From NCBI GenBank assembly GCA_002319965.1, contig DCJQ01000038.1, positions 1 to 29,300 of the forward strand: a stretch of DNA of 29,300 bases, given 5' to 3'. Numbering within the stretch: the stretch's first letter is position 1; each line of letters begins with the position of its first letter. This DNA is from Megasphaera sp. UBA1696 (lineage in GTDB: Bacteria > Bacillota > Negativicutes > Veillonellales > Megasphaeraceae). Position numbers and translations under genes: made by a program. Under the pieces are notes generated by a model. That model did not search any database. It saw only the letters and a list, made by a program, of their open reading frames with translations, and was not told where the DNA came from. Of this stretch, positions 14,873 to 23,248 are shown one piece after another.

Positions 14873-14923
14873 AAGCTTTTCACTTGGACTCCATTAGCCC
14901 CGGAGAAAGAGCACCAAAAGCTT
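14873..14923 (+). promoter_or_regulatory. structured rplM leader, candidate L13 autoregulatory element
   Basis: AAGCTTTT (14873-14880) pairs perfectly with AAAAGCTT (14916-14923), enclosing an inner CTCC/GGAG stem (14889-14892 with 14902-14905). It begins within a few bases of the predicted transcript start and precedes the rplM ribosome site by about 20 bases. Ribosomal protein leaders that bind their own product are known for L13 in Bacillus. Whether this one belongs to that family I cannot tell. Confidence 0.5.
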
Positions 14924-14957
14924 GGTCAGTTAGTTAATCAGGGAGGAATTACACAGC

Positions 14958-15398
14958 ATGAAAACTACATTTATGGCCAATGCAGGCAACATCGAACGTA
15001 AATGGTTTGTTGTTGACGCTGAAGGCCAGACATTAGGCCGTCTTGCTGCCGAAGTAGCTAAAGTTCTTCGGGGAAAACATAAACCTACTTTTACCCCGCA
15101 TGTCGATACAGGCGATTTTGTAATTGTAGTCAACGCAGCAAAAGTTAAATTGACTGGTAAGAAATTAATCCAGAAGACCTATTTCCATCATTCCGGTTAT
15201 CCCGGTGGATCTAAATTCACTCAGGCCGGCCATCTGCTCGAAACACGGCCGGAACGTGTTGTTGAAATGGCAGTTCGCGGTATGCTCCCGAAAAATAAAT
15301 TGGGTGAACAGATGTACCGTAAACTGAACGTCTATGCAGGCGCTGAACATCCGCATCAGGCTCAGCAACCTGAAGTTTTGAAGTTAAACATTCGCTAA
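14958..15398 (+). CDS. rplM: 50S ribosomal protein L13
   Basis: A 146-residue L13, an early-assembly large-subunit protein. Recognisable segments: KWFVVDAEGQTLGRLAAEVAKVLRGKHK near the N-terminus, YFHHSGYPGG and AVRGMLPKNKLG, and the terminal HPHQAQQPEVLKLNIR. The start ATG has AGGGAGGA about 10 bases upstream. Co-transcribed with rpsI 22 bases downstream, the conserved pairing in bacteria. Expression may be controlled by the leader at 14873-14923. Confidence 0.98.
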   Translation: MKTTFMANAGNIERKWFVVDAEGQTLGRLAAEVAKVLRGKHKPTFTPHVDTGDFVIVVNAAKVKLTGKKLIQKTYFHHSGYPGGSKFTQAGHLLETRPERVVEMAVRGMLPKNKLGEQMYRKLNVYAGAEHPHQAQQPEVLKLNIR

Positions 15399-15420
15399 TT
15401 AATACCGGGAGGAAGATTTC

Positions 15421-15813
15421 ATGGCAGTAGCACAGTACTACGGCACTGGCCGTAGAAAGACATCCGTTGCTAGAGTTCGTCTGGTTCCGGGTCAGGGTAA
15501 TATCACCGTCAATAAAAAAGAATTGAACGAATATTTCGGCCGTAAAACGCTGGAATTGGTTATTAAACAGCCCCTCGTACTCACAGGTGTAACCGAACAG
15601 TACGACGTCATCGCTGACGTTAAGGGCGGCGGTCCGTCCGGTCAGGCCGGCGCAATCCGTCACGGCATCAGCCGCGCTCTGTTGGAAGTCGACAGCGATT
15701 TCCGTCAGGCACTGAAAAAAGCCGGTTTCCTCACGCGTGACCCGCGTGAAAAAGAACGCCGCAAATACGGCCTCAAGAAAGCTCGTAAAGCTTCTCAGTT
15801 CTCGAAACGTTAA
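15421..15813 (+). CDS. rpsI: 30S ribosomal protein S9
   Basis: A 130-residue S9, whose C-terminal tail reaches the decoding-site tRNA. Typical segments are YYGTGRRKTSVARVRLVPGQG, the GGGPSGQAGAIRHGISRAL region, and the basic C-terminus ending ASQFSKR, the family's conserved tail. The start has GGGAGGAAG upstream. Second gene of the rplM-rpsI operon, closed by the terminator at 15851-15898. Confidence 0.98.
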   Translation: MAVAQYYGTGRRKTSVARVRLVPGQGNITVNKKELNEYFGRKTLELVIKQPLVLTGVTEQYDVIADVKGGGPSGQAGAIRHGISRALLEVDSDFRQALKKAGFLTRDPREKERRKYGLKKARKASQFSKR

Positions 15814-15850
15814 TATTTTTCCAAGATATTTTCGTCAAACCTATGCAATT

Positions 15851-15898
15851 AAAAAGGGGTATCTCACAATGGGTTTCCATTCTGAGACCCCTTTTTTG
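15851..15898 (+). terminator. terminator after rpsI
   Basis: AAAAAGGGG and TCTCA pair with TGAGA and CCCCTTTTTT, enclosing a loop that carries CAATGGGTTTCCATT. It ends in six T. Confidence 0.8.
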
Positions 15899-15935
15899 TA
15901 TCTTTTTGAAGGGAAGCCCTTGGCTGACAGGAAGG

Positions 15936-15965
15936 GTCCCGGCACTTAGTGCGGGACCTTTTTGG
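15936..15965 (+). terminator. second terminator-like hairpin upstream of the alcohol dehydrogenase gene
   Basis: GGTCCCG-GCAC pairs with GTGC-GGGACC around TTA with one bulge, then TTTTT. It stands 40 bases after the rpsI terminator, either as a backup or as an attenuator ahead of the next gene. Confidence 0.65.
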
Positions 15966-16052
15966 CGTAGAGAAAACTGGCCTCTGAGCCTCAAAGATGA
16001 TAAAATGGATAGGAAAATAAACGATGTTATGTATCATAAAGGGGGATTTTTT

Positions 16053-17138
16053 ATGTTTACCTATTATATGCCGACGCAGGTGTTTTTCGGGAAAAACTGT
16101 ATTGCCGAGTCAGGTCAGGTGTTAGCCGGTTTGGGGAAACGGGCCTTATTGGTCACAGGCCGTCATTCCGCCAAGGTCAACGGTTCGCAGGATGCGGTTA
16201 CGAAAAAACTCGATGAATTGGGCATTTCCTGGTATCTCTTTGACGATGTTGAAAACAATCCCTCTATCGATACGATCCGCAGAGCCGCAGCCTTTGCCAA
16301 GGAGAATAGCGTTGACTTCGTCGTCGGTATCGGCGGCGGTTCGCCGATGGATGCCGCTAAGGCCATTGCCCTGCTCTGCACGGATGATCTCGATGATGAA
16401 CGACTTTTCAAAGGACCTTATAAACAGCCTCTGCCCATTGTGGCCGTGCCGACGACATCCGGAACGGGGAGCGAAGTGACTAAAGTCAGTGTCCTTACCA
16501 ATGTCCATGCCGGGACCAAGCAGTCCATCAATACGCCCTTCATTTTTCCGGTCTATGCCTTTGCCGACCCGACCTATACGGAAAGCGTGTCCCAGACCGT
16601 TACTATCGACACAGCCATCGATGCCTTGAGTCATGCCGTGGAAGGCTATATGTCCAACCTGTCGACACCCATGAGTGACGTCTGGGCCGAAGAAGCTATG
16701 CGATTTATCGGCCTTCACCTGACCGACTTGAAAGGCGACATTCCCTATGCTGTCCGGGAAGACTTACTCTATGGATCCATGCTGGCCGGCCTTACGATTG
16801 CCCAGACGGGAACGACGATGGTTCACAGCATGGGCTATATGCTGACCTATTATCGCGGCATCACCCATGGCCGGGCCAACGGCCTGCTTTTGCCGGCTTA
16901 CATGAAACTCATGGAAGAATCGATGGCCGATAAGGCCGAACGAGTCTGGGCTATCCTCGGCCTTTCCGGGAGCGAAGACTTTGCAGCCCTCATGAAGGAT
17001 CTTATGGGCGATACGGTCGGCCTCACCGATGATGAAATTGAAAAGTTCGCGACCATGACCATGCCGACCAGCGGTATCAAGCGAACGCCTTATGACGTAA
17101 CGGCCGCAGATTTGACGACCATCTACAAAGGGTTGTAA
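16053..17138 (+). CDS. iron-containing alcohol dehydrogenase
   Basis: A 361-residue group III (iron-dependent) alcohol dehydrogenase, an NAD(P)H-linked alcohol/aldehyde oxidoreductase. Nucleotide-binding GGGSPMDAAK is at 94-103. The metal ligands of the family are all present: Asp190 and His194 (DALSHAVEGY), His258 (HSMGYML) and His272 (THGRANG). The frame is open from 15843 through both terminators; ATG 16053 has AAAGGGGG at 16038-16045, 7 bases upstream, and gives the typical N-terminus (TYYMPTQVFFG). Substrate cannot be deduced; butanol, propanediol and hydroxybutyrate enzymes all occur in this family. No strong promoter is visible between 15966 and 16040. Confidence 0.9.
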   Translation: MFTYYMPTQVFFGKNCIAESGQVLAGLGKRALLVTGRHSAKVNGSQDAVTKKLDELGISWYLFDDVENNPSIDTIRRAAAFAKENSVDFVVGIGGGSPMDAAKAIALLCTDDLDDERLFKGPYKQPLPIVAVPTTSGTGSEVTKVSVLTNVHAGTKQSINTPFIFPVYAFADPTYTESVSQTVTIDTAIDALSHAVEGYMSNLSTPMSDVWAEEAMRFIGLHLTDLKGDIPYAVREDLLYGSMLAGLTIAQTGTTMVHSMGYMLTYYRGITHGRANGLLLPAYMKLMEESMADKAERVWAILGLSGSEDFAALMKDLMGDTVGLTDDEIEKFATMTMPTSGIKRTPYDVTAADLTTIYKGL

Positions 17139-17173
17139 TCGGGCCCGGCCTGATTCAATATAGGAGGAATAGT

Positions 17174-19366
17174 ATGGCAGAATTATTAGCGCCGGCAGGC
17201 TCTTTGGATAACGTATTTACAGCCATTGATGCCGGTGCCGATGCCGTTTATTTTGGCGGTAAGAGCTTTAATGCCCGCCGCTTTGCACATAATCTAGACG
17301 ATGACGAAATCGTCCGAGCCGTAAGAACGGCCCATTTATTTGGCGTAAAAGTATACGTCACGGTCAATATTCTCATGGCCGATACGGAACTCGATGACCT
17401 GACAATCTATTTGAAGTCCCTTGATAAGGCCGGTGTCGACGGCATCATCGTCCAGGACATGGCGGTGGCCCTCCTCGCTCGGCGCGTCGTGCCCGACCTG
17501 CCCCTTCACGGCAGTACGCAGATGACCGTTGCCGATTCGGACGGTGTCCGTTTCTTGGAAGAAAACGGCTTCACCCAGGCCGTCTTATCTCGTGAATTAT
17601 CTCTCGCCGACATACAGTCCGTCTGTGCTTCGTCGCCGCTTGCCATTGAAGTATTCATCCACGGGGCATCCTGCATGGCCTATTCCGGCCAGTGCCTGAT
17701 GAGCAGCTTCCTCGGCGGCCGCAGCGGTAACCGCGGGGCCTGTGCCCAGCCCTGCCGTCAGCCGTATACTTTGGTTCGCGACGGTAAAGAAGTCATGAAA
17801 CAAGAGGCCTATGTGCTCAGCCTCAAGGATTTAAAAGGCCTCGATTATATCGACGACCTCCTCGATGCCGGCGTCACGTCCTTTAAAATCGAAGGCCGCA
17901 TGAAGGGCGATACTTATGTCCGGACTGTCGTCACGGCGTACCGCAAGGTCATCGATGCCCATAACAGCAGTCCTAAGGCACGTAAAGAGGCTCATGATGA
18001 AGCGGCAGCCTTACTGGATTCGGCCTTTAACCGCAGCTATCAGGATGATTTTCTAAGAGGGACGGTCCATCGCCGAACCCTGACCGAGAAGAATCCGTCG
18101 GGCCGGCAGACGGCAGCCGATACCGCTGTGGGCCTTACGCGAAAGATTCCGATTTACGCTCATGTCGACGTCGATGGTGATGGCCGACTAGAGCTTACCT
18201 TATGGGATGAAAAGGCCCATACGGCAGTCGTTGCGGCGGACTTTCAGCCCCAGCCGGCTTCGAAGCGTCCGGCAACCATCGATTACCTGAAAAAACAGTT
18301 GGGACGCCTCGGAGAGACGCCTTTCGCCCTGGCCGAGGTAACGGCCTGGGATGAAACGAAGATGATTCCGGCCAGTGTCCTCAATGACTTGCGTCGGCAG
18401 GCTGTCGATGCACTGACCGAGGTTATTTTGGCTGATTATTCGCGGCCGTCAGCCGGAAAGGCCGTGCCTGTACCTGAACGGGCCGATGGTCCGGAGAGGG
18501 GGAGGGCCATGGAGCTTGTCGCCCGCTGTGATACTGTCGACGCCGTCATGGCAGCAACCGAACATGGGGCCGACGTCGTCATCTTCGGCGGCGAATCGTA
18601 TCATCATCGTCCCTTCCTTAAGGAGGACTGGCAGGCAGCCGTCAAGGCAGCTCATGACCACGACGCGGCTTTGTGGGCCGGGACACCGCGCATCGTTCGT
18701 GAAGCCCATAGAGCGGCCGTACAGGGCGAACTCGAACGAGCCGTTGCGTCCGGTATCGACGGTATTTACGTCGGCGCCATGGCTGTCTTTACGATGGCTA
18801 AAAAGGTCGGCAGCGGCCTTCCTATCCGAGCCGATTGGTCTCTTAATATCTTCAACAGTCAGGCGGCGTCGGCCTATGCGGCCCTCGGCTGCAGCGGCAT
18901 TACGGCATCGCTTGAAGCGACGCTGCGACAGATCCGCGGCATGGCCCATAAGAGTCCTTGCCCTATTGAAGCCGTCGTTGAAGGCCGTGTAGAAATGATG
19001 GTCACCGAATCGTGCGTCATCTCATCCTTTGCCGGAAATGGTAAAAAGGAAGGCTGCCCCAACGTCTGTCAGGGTGGAGCTTACGCTCTGCGTGATCGGC
19101 GGGATGAAGATTTTCCCGTTGCCACTGACCAATATTGCCGCAATCACATCTTAAACAGCCGCGACCTCGATATGGCGCCGTACTATAAGGACCTCGTCCG
19201 GGCAGGCATTGCTGCTATTCGCATCGAAGGCCGAGGCCGCAGTCCGAAGTGGTTGGCCGAACAGGTTCGGCGATATCGCCGCCTCATCGACGGTACGGAG
19301 ACCTTGGTTCTGGGCAAAGAAGACCAGACCGTCACCCGGGGCCACTTCTTCCACGGAATTTTATAA
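17174..19366 (+). CDS. U32 family protein, probable RNA hydroxylation enzyme (RlhA/TrhP-like)
   Basis: A 730-residue protein of the U32 family, historically called collagenase-like peptidase. Better-known members RlhA and TrhP hydroxylate 23S rRNA cytidine or tRNA uridine using prephenate and an Fe-S cluster. The first half holds the U32 signature EVFIHGASCMAYSGQCLMS (159-177) and RGACAQPCR, giving Cys167, Cys174, Cys190 and Cys194 as cluster ligands. After a middle domain (about 320-430) a second U32-like half starts near GRAMELVARCDTVDAVM and ends with another cysteine set (ESCVISS, GCPNVCQGG, YCRNHI) and the RIEGRGRSP motif. The start ATG has AGGAGGA upstream. It precedes mutS2 by 17 bases, so the two share a transcript. 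RNA target unproven. Confidence 0.85.
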   Translation: MAELLAPAGSLDNVFTAIDAGADAVYFGGKSFNARRFAHNLDDDEIVRAVRTAHLFGVKVYVTVNILMADTELDDLTIYLKSLDKAGVDGIIVQDMAVALLARRVVPDLPLHGSTQMTVADSDGVRFLEENGFTQAVLSRELSLADIQSVCASSPLAIEVFIHGASCMAYSGQCLMSSFLGGRSGNRGACAQPCRQPYTLVRDGKEVMKQEAYVLSLKDLKGLDYIDDLLDAGVTSFKIEGRMKGDTYVRTVVTAYRKVIDAHNSSPKARKEAHDEAAALLDSAFNRSYQDDFLRGTVHRRTLTEKNPSGRQTAADTAVGLTRKIPIYAHVDVDGDGRLELTLWDEKAHTAVVAADFQPQPASKRPATIDYLKKQLGRLGETPFALAEVTAWDETKMIPASVLNDLRRQAVDALTEVILADYSRPSAGKAVPVPERADGPERGRAMELVARCDTVDAVMAATEHGADVVIFGGESYHHRPFLKEDWQAAVKAAHDHDAALWAGTPRIVREAHRAAVQGELERAVASGIDGIYVGAMAVFTMAKKVGSGLPIRADWSLNIFNSQAASAYAALGCSGITASLEATLRQIRGMAHKSPCPIEAVVEGRVEMMVTESCVISSFAGNGKKEGCPNVCQGGAYALRDRRDEDFPVATDQYCRNHILNSRDLDMAPYYKDLVRAGIAAIRIEGRGRSPKWLAEQVRRYRRLIDGTETLVLGKEDQTVTRGHFFHGIL

Positions 19367-19383
19367 TACAGGAGTATTCATAG

Positions 19384-21750
19384 ATGAATAAACGAAGTAT
19401 GAGAATTTTGGGATTCTATCAGGTTCAGCACATGTTGGTGCGCCTGGCGCCGTCCCGCTTGTCGAAGGAAATCGCCCGCCGGTTGAAGCCGGTGAGCGAT
19501 GCCGATGTCATTGAGCAGCAGCTGACCGACACGGAAGAAGCCGTCCGCTGCACGCAGACCGAGACCAGCACGCCTTTTGGCGGCATCGTCGACATCCGGC
19601 AGGCTTTGGAAAAAGCCAAGCGCGAAGTAACCCTCGATTCTCGTGAATGTATAGATGTATGGAACAATCTTCAGCATTACAGTGAAATCAGTTCCTTTTT
19701 TGCCGACCGGGCAGCAGAATACCCGCACCTGGCTGAACAGGCCGAGGTTATCGGCGACTTTTCCCAGCTCTCCCATTCTTTTGCCACGGTCTTTGACAAC
19801 AATCACCAGATTCGTGACAATGCGTCACCCCAGTTGATGCGCCTTCGCAGCCGCATTGTAGAACTGGAACGGCAGACGAAGCGCTACGTCAATAACGTCC
19901 TGCAAAATAAAGAGTACCAGAAATTCTTTCAAGATGCCTTGGTCACCGTGCGAAACAACCGCTACGTCATTCCCATCAAGCAGGAATACCGCCACGCCTT
20001 TCCCGGCATCGTCCACGATACGTCGGCCAGCGGATCGACCCTTTACATCGAACCCTTGGCCATCGTCAACGCCAACAACGACCTGCAGTCGGCCCGCATT
20101 GAAGAAACGCGGGAAATCGAACGGATTTTCCGCCGTTTGACAGCTAAAGTACAGCAGCAGTATCGAGAACTCTACGACAGCACCCTCTGCGTCGGCCAGC
20201 TGGAATTCATTTTTGCTAAGGCCCAACTGGCCCGACAGATGAAGGCCTGCCGGCCTGCCGTTTCCAAGACGCGGCAAATCAAGCTCATCCGGGCCCGTCA
20301 TCCCCTCATCGATGCCAATTATGTCGTACCCAATACGATTGTCCTCGGCGGCGACTACCGGATCCTCCTCATTACCGGTTCCAACACCGGCGGTAAGACC
20401 GTATCCATGAAGACCTTGGGCCTCTTGGTCCTCATGCATCAGGCAGGACTCTTTATCCCCGTCGAAGAATCGTCGGAACTGCCCGTCTTCCGCGATGTAT
20501 TCTCCGATATTGGTGACGAACAGGATATCTCTCAGAACCTGAGTACCTTTTCCAGCCACATGAAGCAGCTGGTCTATATCTTGAAGCACTGCGGGCCGGA
20601 CGACCTCATCCTGGCCGACGAACTGGGCTCCGGGACCGACCCGGCAGAAGGCAGTGCCATTGCTATTGCCATCTTGGATTCCCTCTATCAGAAGGAATCC
20701 TACGTCATGGTCACGACCCATTATAATGATTTGAAAAACTACGCCTACAACACGCCGGGGATTGAAAACGGCCACGTCGAATTCGATATGGAAACGCTGA
20801 AGCCGACGTATAAACTGCGCATCGGCTCAGCCGGGAGCTCCCATGCTTTCAGCATCAGTGAACGCTTGGGCATGCCTAAGTCAGTCCTCGAAAAGGCCAA
20901 GGAACTGCGAAGCAAAGCCCAGGACATGGATATGGAAAAAGTCCTGACCCAGCTCAATGCCCAAGCGAAGAAGCTGGATGAAGAACAGGCAGAACTTACG
21001 TATCGCCTGAAGGAAGCCCGGAAACTGGAAGACGACCTGCGTCGGGAAAAAGATAAGGTCACGTCTAAGCGGCAGGATATTATCGATGCCAGCCGCCGTG
21101 ATGCCGTCGACCTCAAACGCAGCCTTCGCGTCGAAGCCGAAAAGATCATCCGTGAACTCAAGGCTCAGACCAAAGAGTCCTTGTCCGATCGCGAAGCGGC
21201 CAAGGCCATTGAACAGGCCCGTCGGGCCATCCAGCAGATTTCCCTGCCCGAAGCGGAAAAGCCGCACCGCGATCCCATCGACCGCAGTCAGTTAAAAGTG
21301 GGGCAGCAGGTCTTTGTCAATACCTTAGGAAGCATCGGTACCGTCGAGGACATGGGCAGTAAGCAGCTTACCGTGTCCCTGCGGGGCATGACGGTCCGCG
21401 TCAAGTTCAGTGACGTCAGCGCCCCTTATCTTGACGAATTGAAGAAAGAAAAGCAGGCTGAAAAGAAAGCTGCCGCCAGCTCTTCCTATCGGCCCATCCG
21501 CTCGTCCCGGGTGGCAACGGAACTCAACATCATCGGCAAGACCTTCAGCGAGGCCCTGCCGGATGTTGAACGATTCCTCGATCAGGCTCTCGCCGCCGGT
21601 TTCAGTCCGGTAAAAATTATCCACGGCAAGGGAAGCGGTGCCCTGCGCCGGCAAATCCATGCCTTTTTGGATGACCAGCCCTTCGTAAAAAAATATCAGC
21701 TCGATGACGTCGACGGCGGCGGTGCCGGCGTTACCTTAGTATACTTCTAA
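19384..21750 (+). CDS. mutS2: MutS2 family ATPase/nuclease
   Basis: A 788-residue MutS2. The MutS-like core has Walker A GSNTGGKT (332-339) and Walker B LILADELGSGTD (408-419). A charged coiled-coil-like stretch (about 515-640) follows, then a KOW-like linker and a C-terminal Smr domain with ELNIIGKTFSEAL (from 713) and HGKGSGALRR (747-756). MutS2 lacks the mismatch-recognition domain of MutS. It has been linked to suppression of recombination and, in Bacillus, to rescue of collided ribosomes. Length matches the family (about 780-790). Ribosome site CAGGAG precedes ATG 19384. Ends in the terminator at 21760-21805. Confidence 0.96.
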   Translation: MNKRSMRILGFYQVQHMLVRLAPSRLSKEIARRLKPVSDADVIEQQLTDTEEAVRCTQTETSTPFGGIVDIRQALEKAKREVTLDSRECIDVWNNLQHYSEISSFFADRAAEYPHLAEQAEVIGDFSQLSHSFATVFDNNHQIRDNASPQLMRLRSRIVELERQTKRYVNNVLQNKEYQKFFQDALVTVRNNRYVIPIKQEYRHAFPGIVHDTSASGSTLYIEPLAIVNANNDLQSARIEETREIERIFRRLTAKVQQQYRELYDSTLCVGQLEFIFAKAQLARQMKACRPAVSKTRQIKLIRARHPLIDANYVVPNTIVLGGDYRILLITGSNTGGKTVSMKTLGLLVLMHQAGLFIPVEESSELPVFRDVFSDIGDEQDISQNLSTFSSHMKQLVYILKHCGPDDLILADELGSGTDPAEGSAIAIAILDSLYQKESYVMVTTHYNDLKNYAYNTPGIENGHVEFDMETLKPTYKLRIGSAGSSHAFSISERLGMPKSVLEKAKELRSKAQDMDMEKVLTQLNAQAKKLDEEQAELTYRLKEARKLEDDLRREKDKVTSKRQDIIDASRRDAVDLKRSLRVEAEKIIRELKAQTKESLSDREAAKAIEQARRAIQQISLPEAEKPHRDPIDRSQLKVGQQVFVNTLGSIGTVEDMGSKQLTVSLRGMTVRVKFSDVSAPYLDELKKEKQAEKKAAASSSYRPIRSSRVATELNIIGKTFSEALPDVERFLDQALAAGFSPVKIIHGKGSGALRRQIHAFLDDQPFVKKYQLDDVDGGGAGVTLVYF

Positions 21751-21759
21751 TGAGTGCAG

Positions 21760-21805
21760 AATCCTCTGCCTTTTGGTGAACCATCAAAAGGCAGAGGATT
21801 TTTTG
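21760..21805 (+). terminator. terminator after mutS2
   Basis: AATCCTCTGCCTTTTG pairs perfectly with CAAAAGGCAGAGGATT around GTGAACCAT and continues into TTTTG. Confidence 0.93.
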
Positions 21806-21825
21806 TAAATCTGTAGTAAAAAACG

Positions 21826-21854
21826 TTGACAGGATAGTTGTAATATGATATATT
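21826..21854 (+). promoter_or_regulatory. promoter of the NAD(P)-binding oxidoreductase gene
   Basis: TTGACA at 21826-21831, 17-bp spacer, TATATT at 21849-21854. Spacer and -10 lie wholly inside the inverted repeat at 21831-21865. Confidence 0.7.
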
Positions 21855-21865
21855 ACAACTATCCT
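21831..21865. promoter_or_regulatory. 35-bp perfect inverted repeat operator
   Basis: AGGATAGTTGTAATAT (21831-21846), GAT, then its exact complement ATATTACAACTATCCT (21850-21865). It covers the spacer and -10 box and ends before the predicted transcript start, the classic position for a dimeric repressor. A further ATTACAAC lies at about 21882-21889. No regulator gene is adjacent. Confidence 0.75.
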
Positions 21866-21939
21866 AAATGTAACTAATTTAATTACAACGAAAAAGATTC
21901 GTTGAGTGTGTTTTGTGAAACGAGAAAGGGTGTTGTATC

Positions 21940-22578
21940 ATGACGAAAAAAATTGCTGTTGTTGCTGCCGGTGGAAAAGTGTCCCGCAAAGTTATTACCG
22001 AAGCCGTTAACCGCGGTTTTGACGTTACGGCTTTTGGCCGCAAAGCTGAAAACATGACTGATGCTCAGCATTATGTACAGAAAGATATTTTAGATTTGGC
22101 GGCAGATGACCTGAAAGGCTTTGACGCCGTCGTCGACGGCTTCGGTGCCTGGACACCGGAAACCTTGCCGGATCACTCGAAGACGACGGAACATCTTAGC
22201 CGGATTTTAAGCGGAAGTCCTACCCGACTGCTCATTGTCGGCGGCGCCGGCTCGCTGTTCCTCAGCAAGGAACACTCCATGACTTTGTCCGATTCTCCTG
22301 ATTTTCCCGACGCTTATAAGCCCGTTGCCAATGCCATGGGCGAAGCCCTCAAACTGCTCCGCCGTCATGACGACGTCAATTGGACCTATATCAGCCCGGC
22401 TGCCGACTTCCGTGCTGACGGTGAACGGACTGGAAAATACATCCTGGCCGGCGAAGAATTCACTTTGAACAGCAAGGGTGAATCCATTATTTCCTACGCC
22501 GATTACGCCATTGCCATGGTCGACGAAATCGAAAAGGGCGACCACATCAAACAGCGCATCAGCGTCGTCGAAGCCTGA
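21940..22578 (+). CDS. NAD(P)-binding oxidoreductase, NmrA/atypical SDR type (COG2910-like)
   Basis: A 212-residue Rossmann-fold protein resembling the short NAD(P)H-binding family often named Rrf2-linked NADH-flavin reductase. The N-terminus IAVVAAGGKVSRKVITEAVNRG is a variant of the GxxGxxG dinucleotide site. DILDL, a GFGAW segment in the usual active-site loop region, and VGGAGSLF follow, with the C-terminal PAADFRADGERTGKY. AAAGGGTG precedes ATG 21940. It is a single-gene unit between a palindromic promoter and a bidirectional terminator, which suggests an inducible stress or redox function. No Rrf2, MarR or HxlR regulator is next to it. Substrate unknown. Confidence 0.78.
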   Translation: MTKKIAVVAAGGKVSRKVITEAVNRGFDVTAFGRKAENMTDAQHYVQKDILDLAADDLKGFDAVVDGFGAWTPETLPDHSKTTEHLSRILSGSPTRLLIVGGAGSLFLSKEHSMTLSDSPDFPDAYKPVANAMGEALKLLRRHDDVNWTYISPAADFRADGERTGKYILAGEEFTLNSKGESIISYADYAIAMVDEIEKGDHIKQRISVVEA

Positions 22579-22587
22579 TCCTATCCA

Positions 22588-22627
22588 TAAAAAAAGCTTC
22601 CATGAATTTTCTTCATGGAAGCTTTTT
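22588..22627. terminator. bidirectional terminator between convergent genes
   Basis: AAAAAGCTTCCATGAA pairs with TTCATGGAAGCTTTTT around TTTTC, with T-runs on both strands. It ends the oxidoreductase transcript on + and the HD-sirtuin-flavoprotein operon on -. Confidence 0.92.
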
Positions 22628-22637
22628 GCGTATGAGC

Positions 22638-23222
22638 TTATGTTTTGGAAACGGCCGTAATTTCCCGGGCAAACTGGCGGGCGTGCTCGGCTTTTTTATC
22701 GTCCATAAAAACCGTCTTATAGCCTAAGTGACGTTCGGCAAACATAGAGAGGTACTGGAGCTTCGAGTGCTTGCAGTAGCGCTTGATGCCTTCTTCAAAG
22801 AGATCGGCACCGTGGATGGGCTTATAGCCGCAGGTGACGAAACAGGCGACCCTTTTGCCGGCCCAGAGAGAAGGGCCTACTTCGTCGCCGTAATACTTGT
22901 TGAAGCCGTAGACGAAGCGGTCGAGGACGTTCTTCAGCGGTCCCGGACAGTACCAAGAGTAGATGGGCGTGGCCAGGACGATGAGGTCGCTCTTGAGTAT
23001 CGCGCCTGCAATGGGCGAAAGCTCGTCGCGGCGGACGCAGGCAAAATGCTGCCAGTCCTGTTGACAGCCGCGGCAGGCGTAACAAGGATCGATTTGATAG
23101 TCATAGAGCCAAAAGATTTGGTACTCATGGCCGAGGTTCTTCAATTCGTCGCAGAAAGGGTCGAGACACTGCTTGGTGTTGCCGTTTTTTCTGGGACTGC
23201 TCATAAGAATGGTGATTTTCAT
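22638..23222 (-). CDS. flavodoxin-fold NAD(P)H-dependent oxidoreductase with cysteine cluster
   Basis: A 194-residue FMN-binding protein of the NADPH-dependent FMN reductase/iron-sulfur flavoprotein group. SSPRKNGNT (8-16) is the FMN phosphate loop, and TPIYSWYCPGPLKNVLDRF (about 85-103) is the second flavin loop and helix. Cysteines 47, 50, 53 and 62 form CX2CX2CX8C, close to the compact motif that binds a 4Fe-4S cluster in iron-sulfur flavoproteins, but with a longer last spacing. Cluster binding is therefore possible, not shown. The ATG follows GAAAGGA. It is the last gene of the HD-sirtuin-flavoprotein operon, 26 bases after the sirtuin gene. Physiological substrate unknown. Confidence 0.8.
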   Translation of the reverse strand: MKITILMSSPRKNGNTKQCLDPFCDELKNLGHEYQIFWLYDYQIDPCYACRGCQQDWQHFACVRRDELSPIAGAILKSDLIVLATPIYSWYCPGPLKNVLDRFVYGFNKYYGDEVGPSLWAGKRVACFVTCGYKPIHGADLFEEGIKRYCKHSKLQYLSMFAERHLGYKTVFMDDKKAEHARQFAREITAVSKT

Positions 23223-23248
23223 CGGAGTCCTTTCACAAAAGAGGGGAC

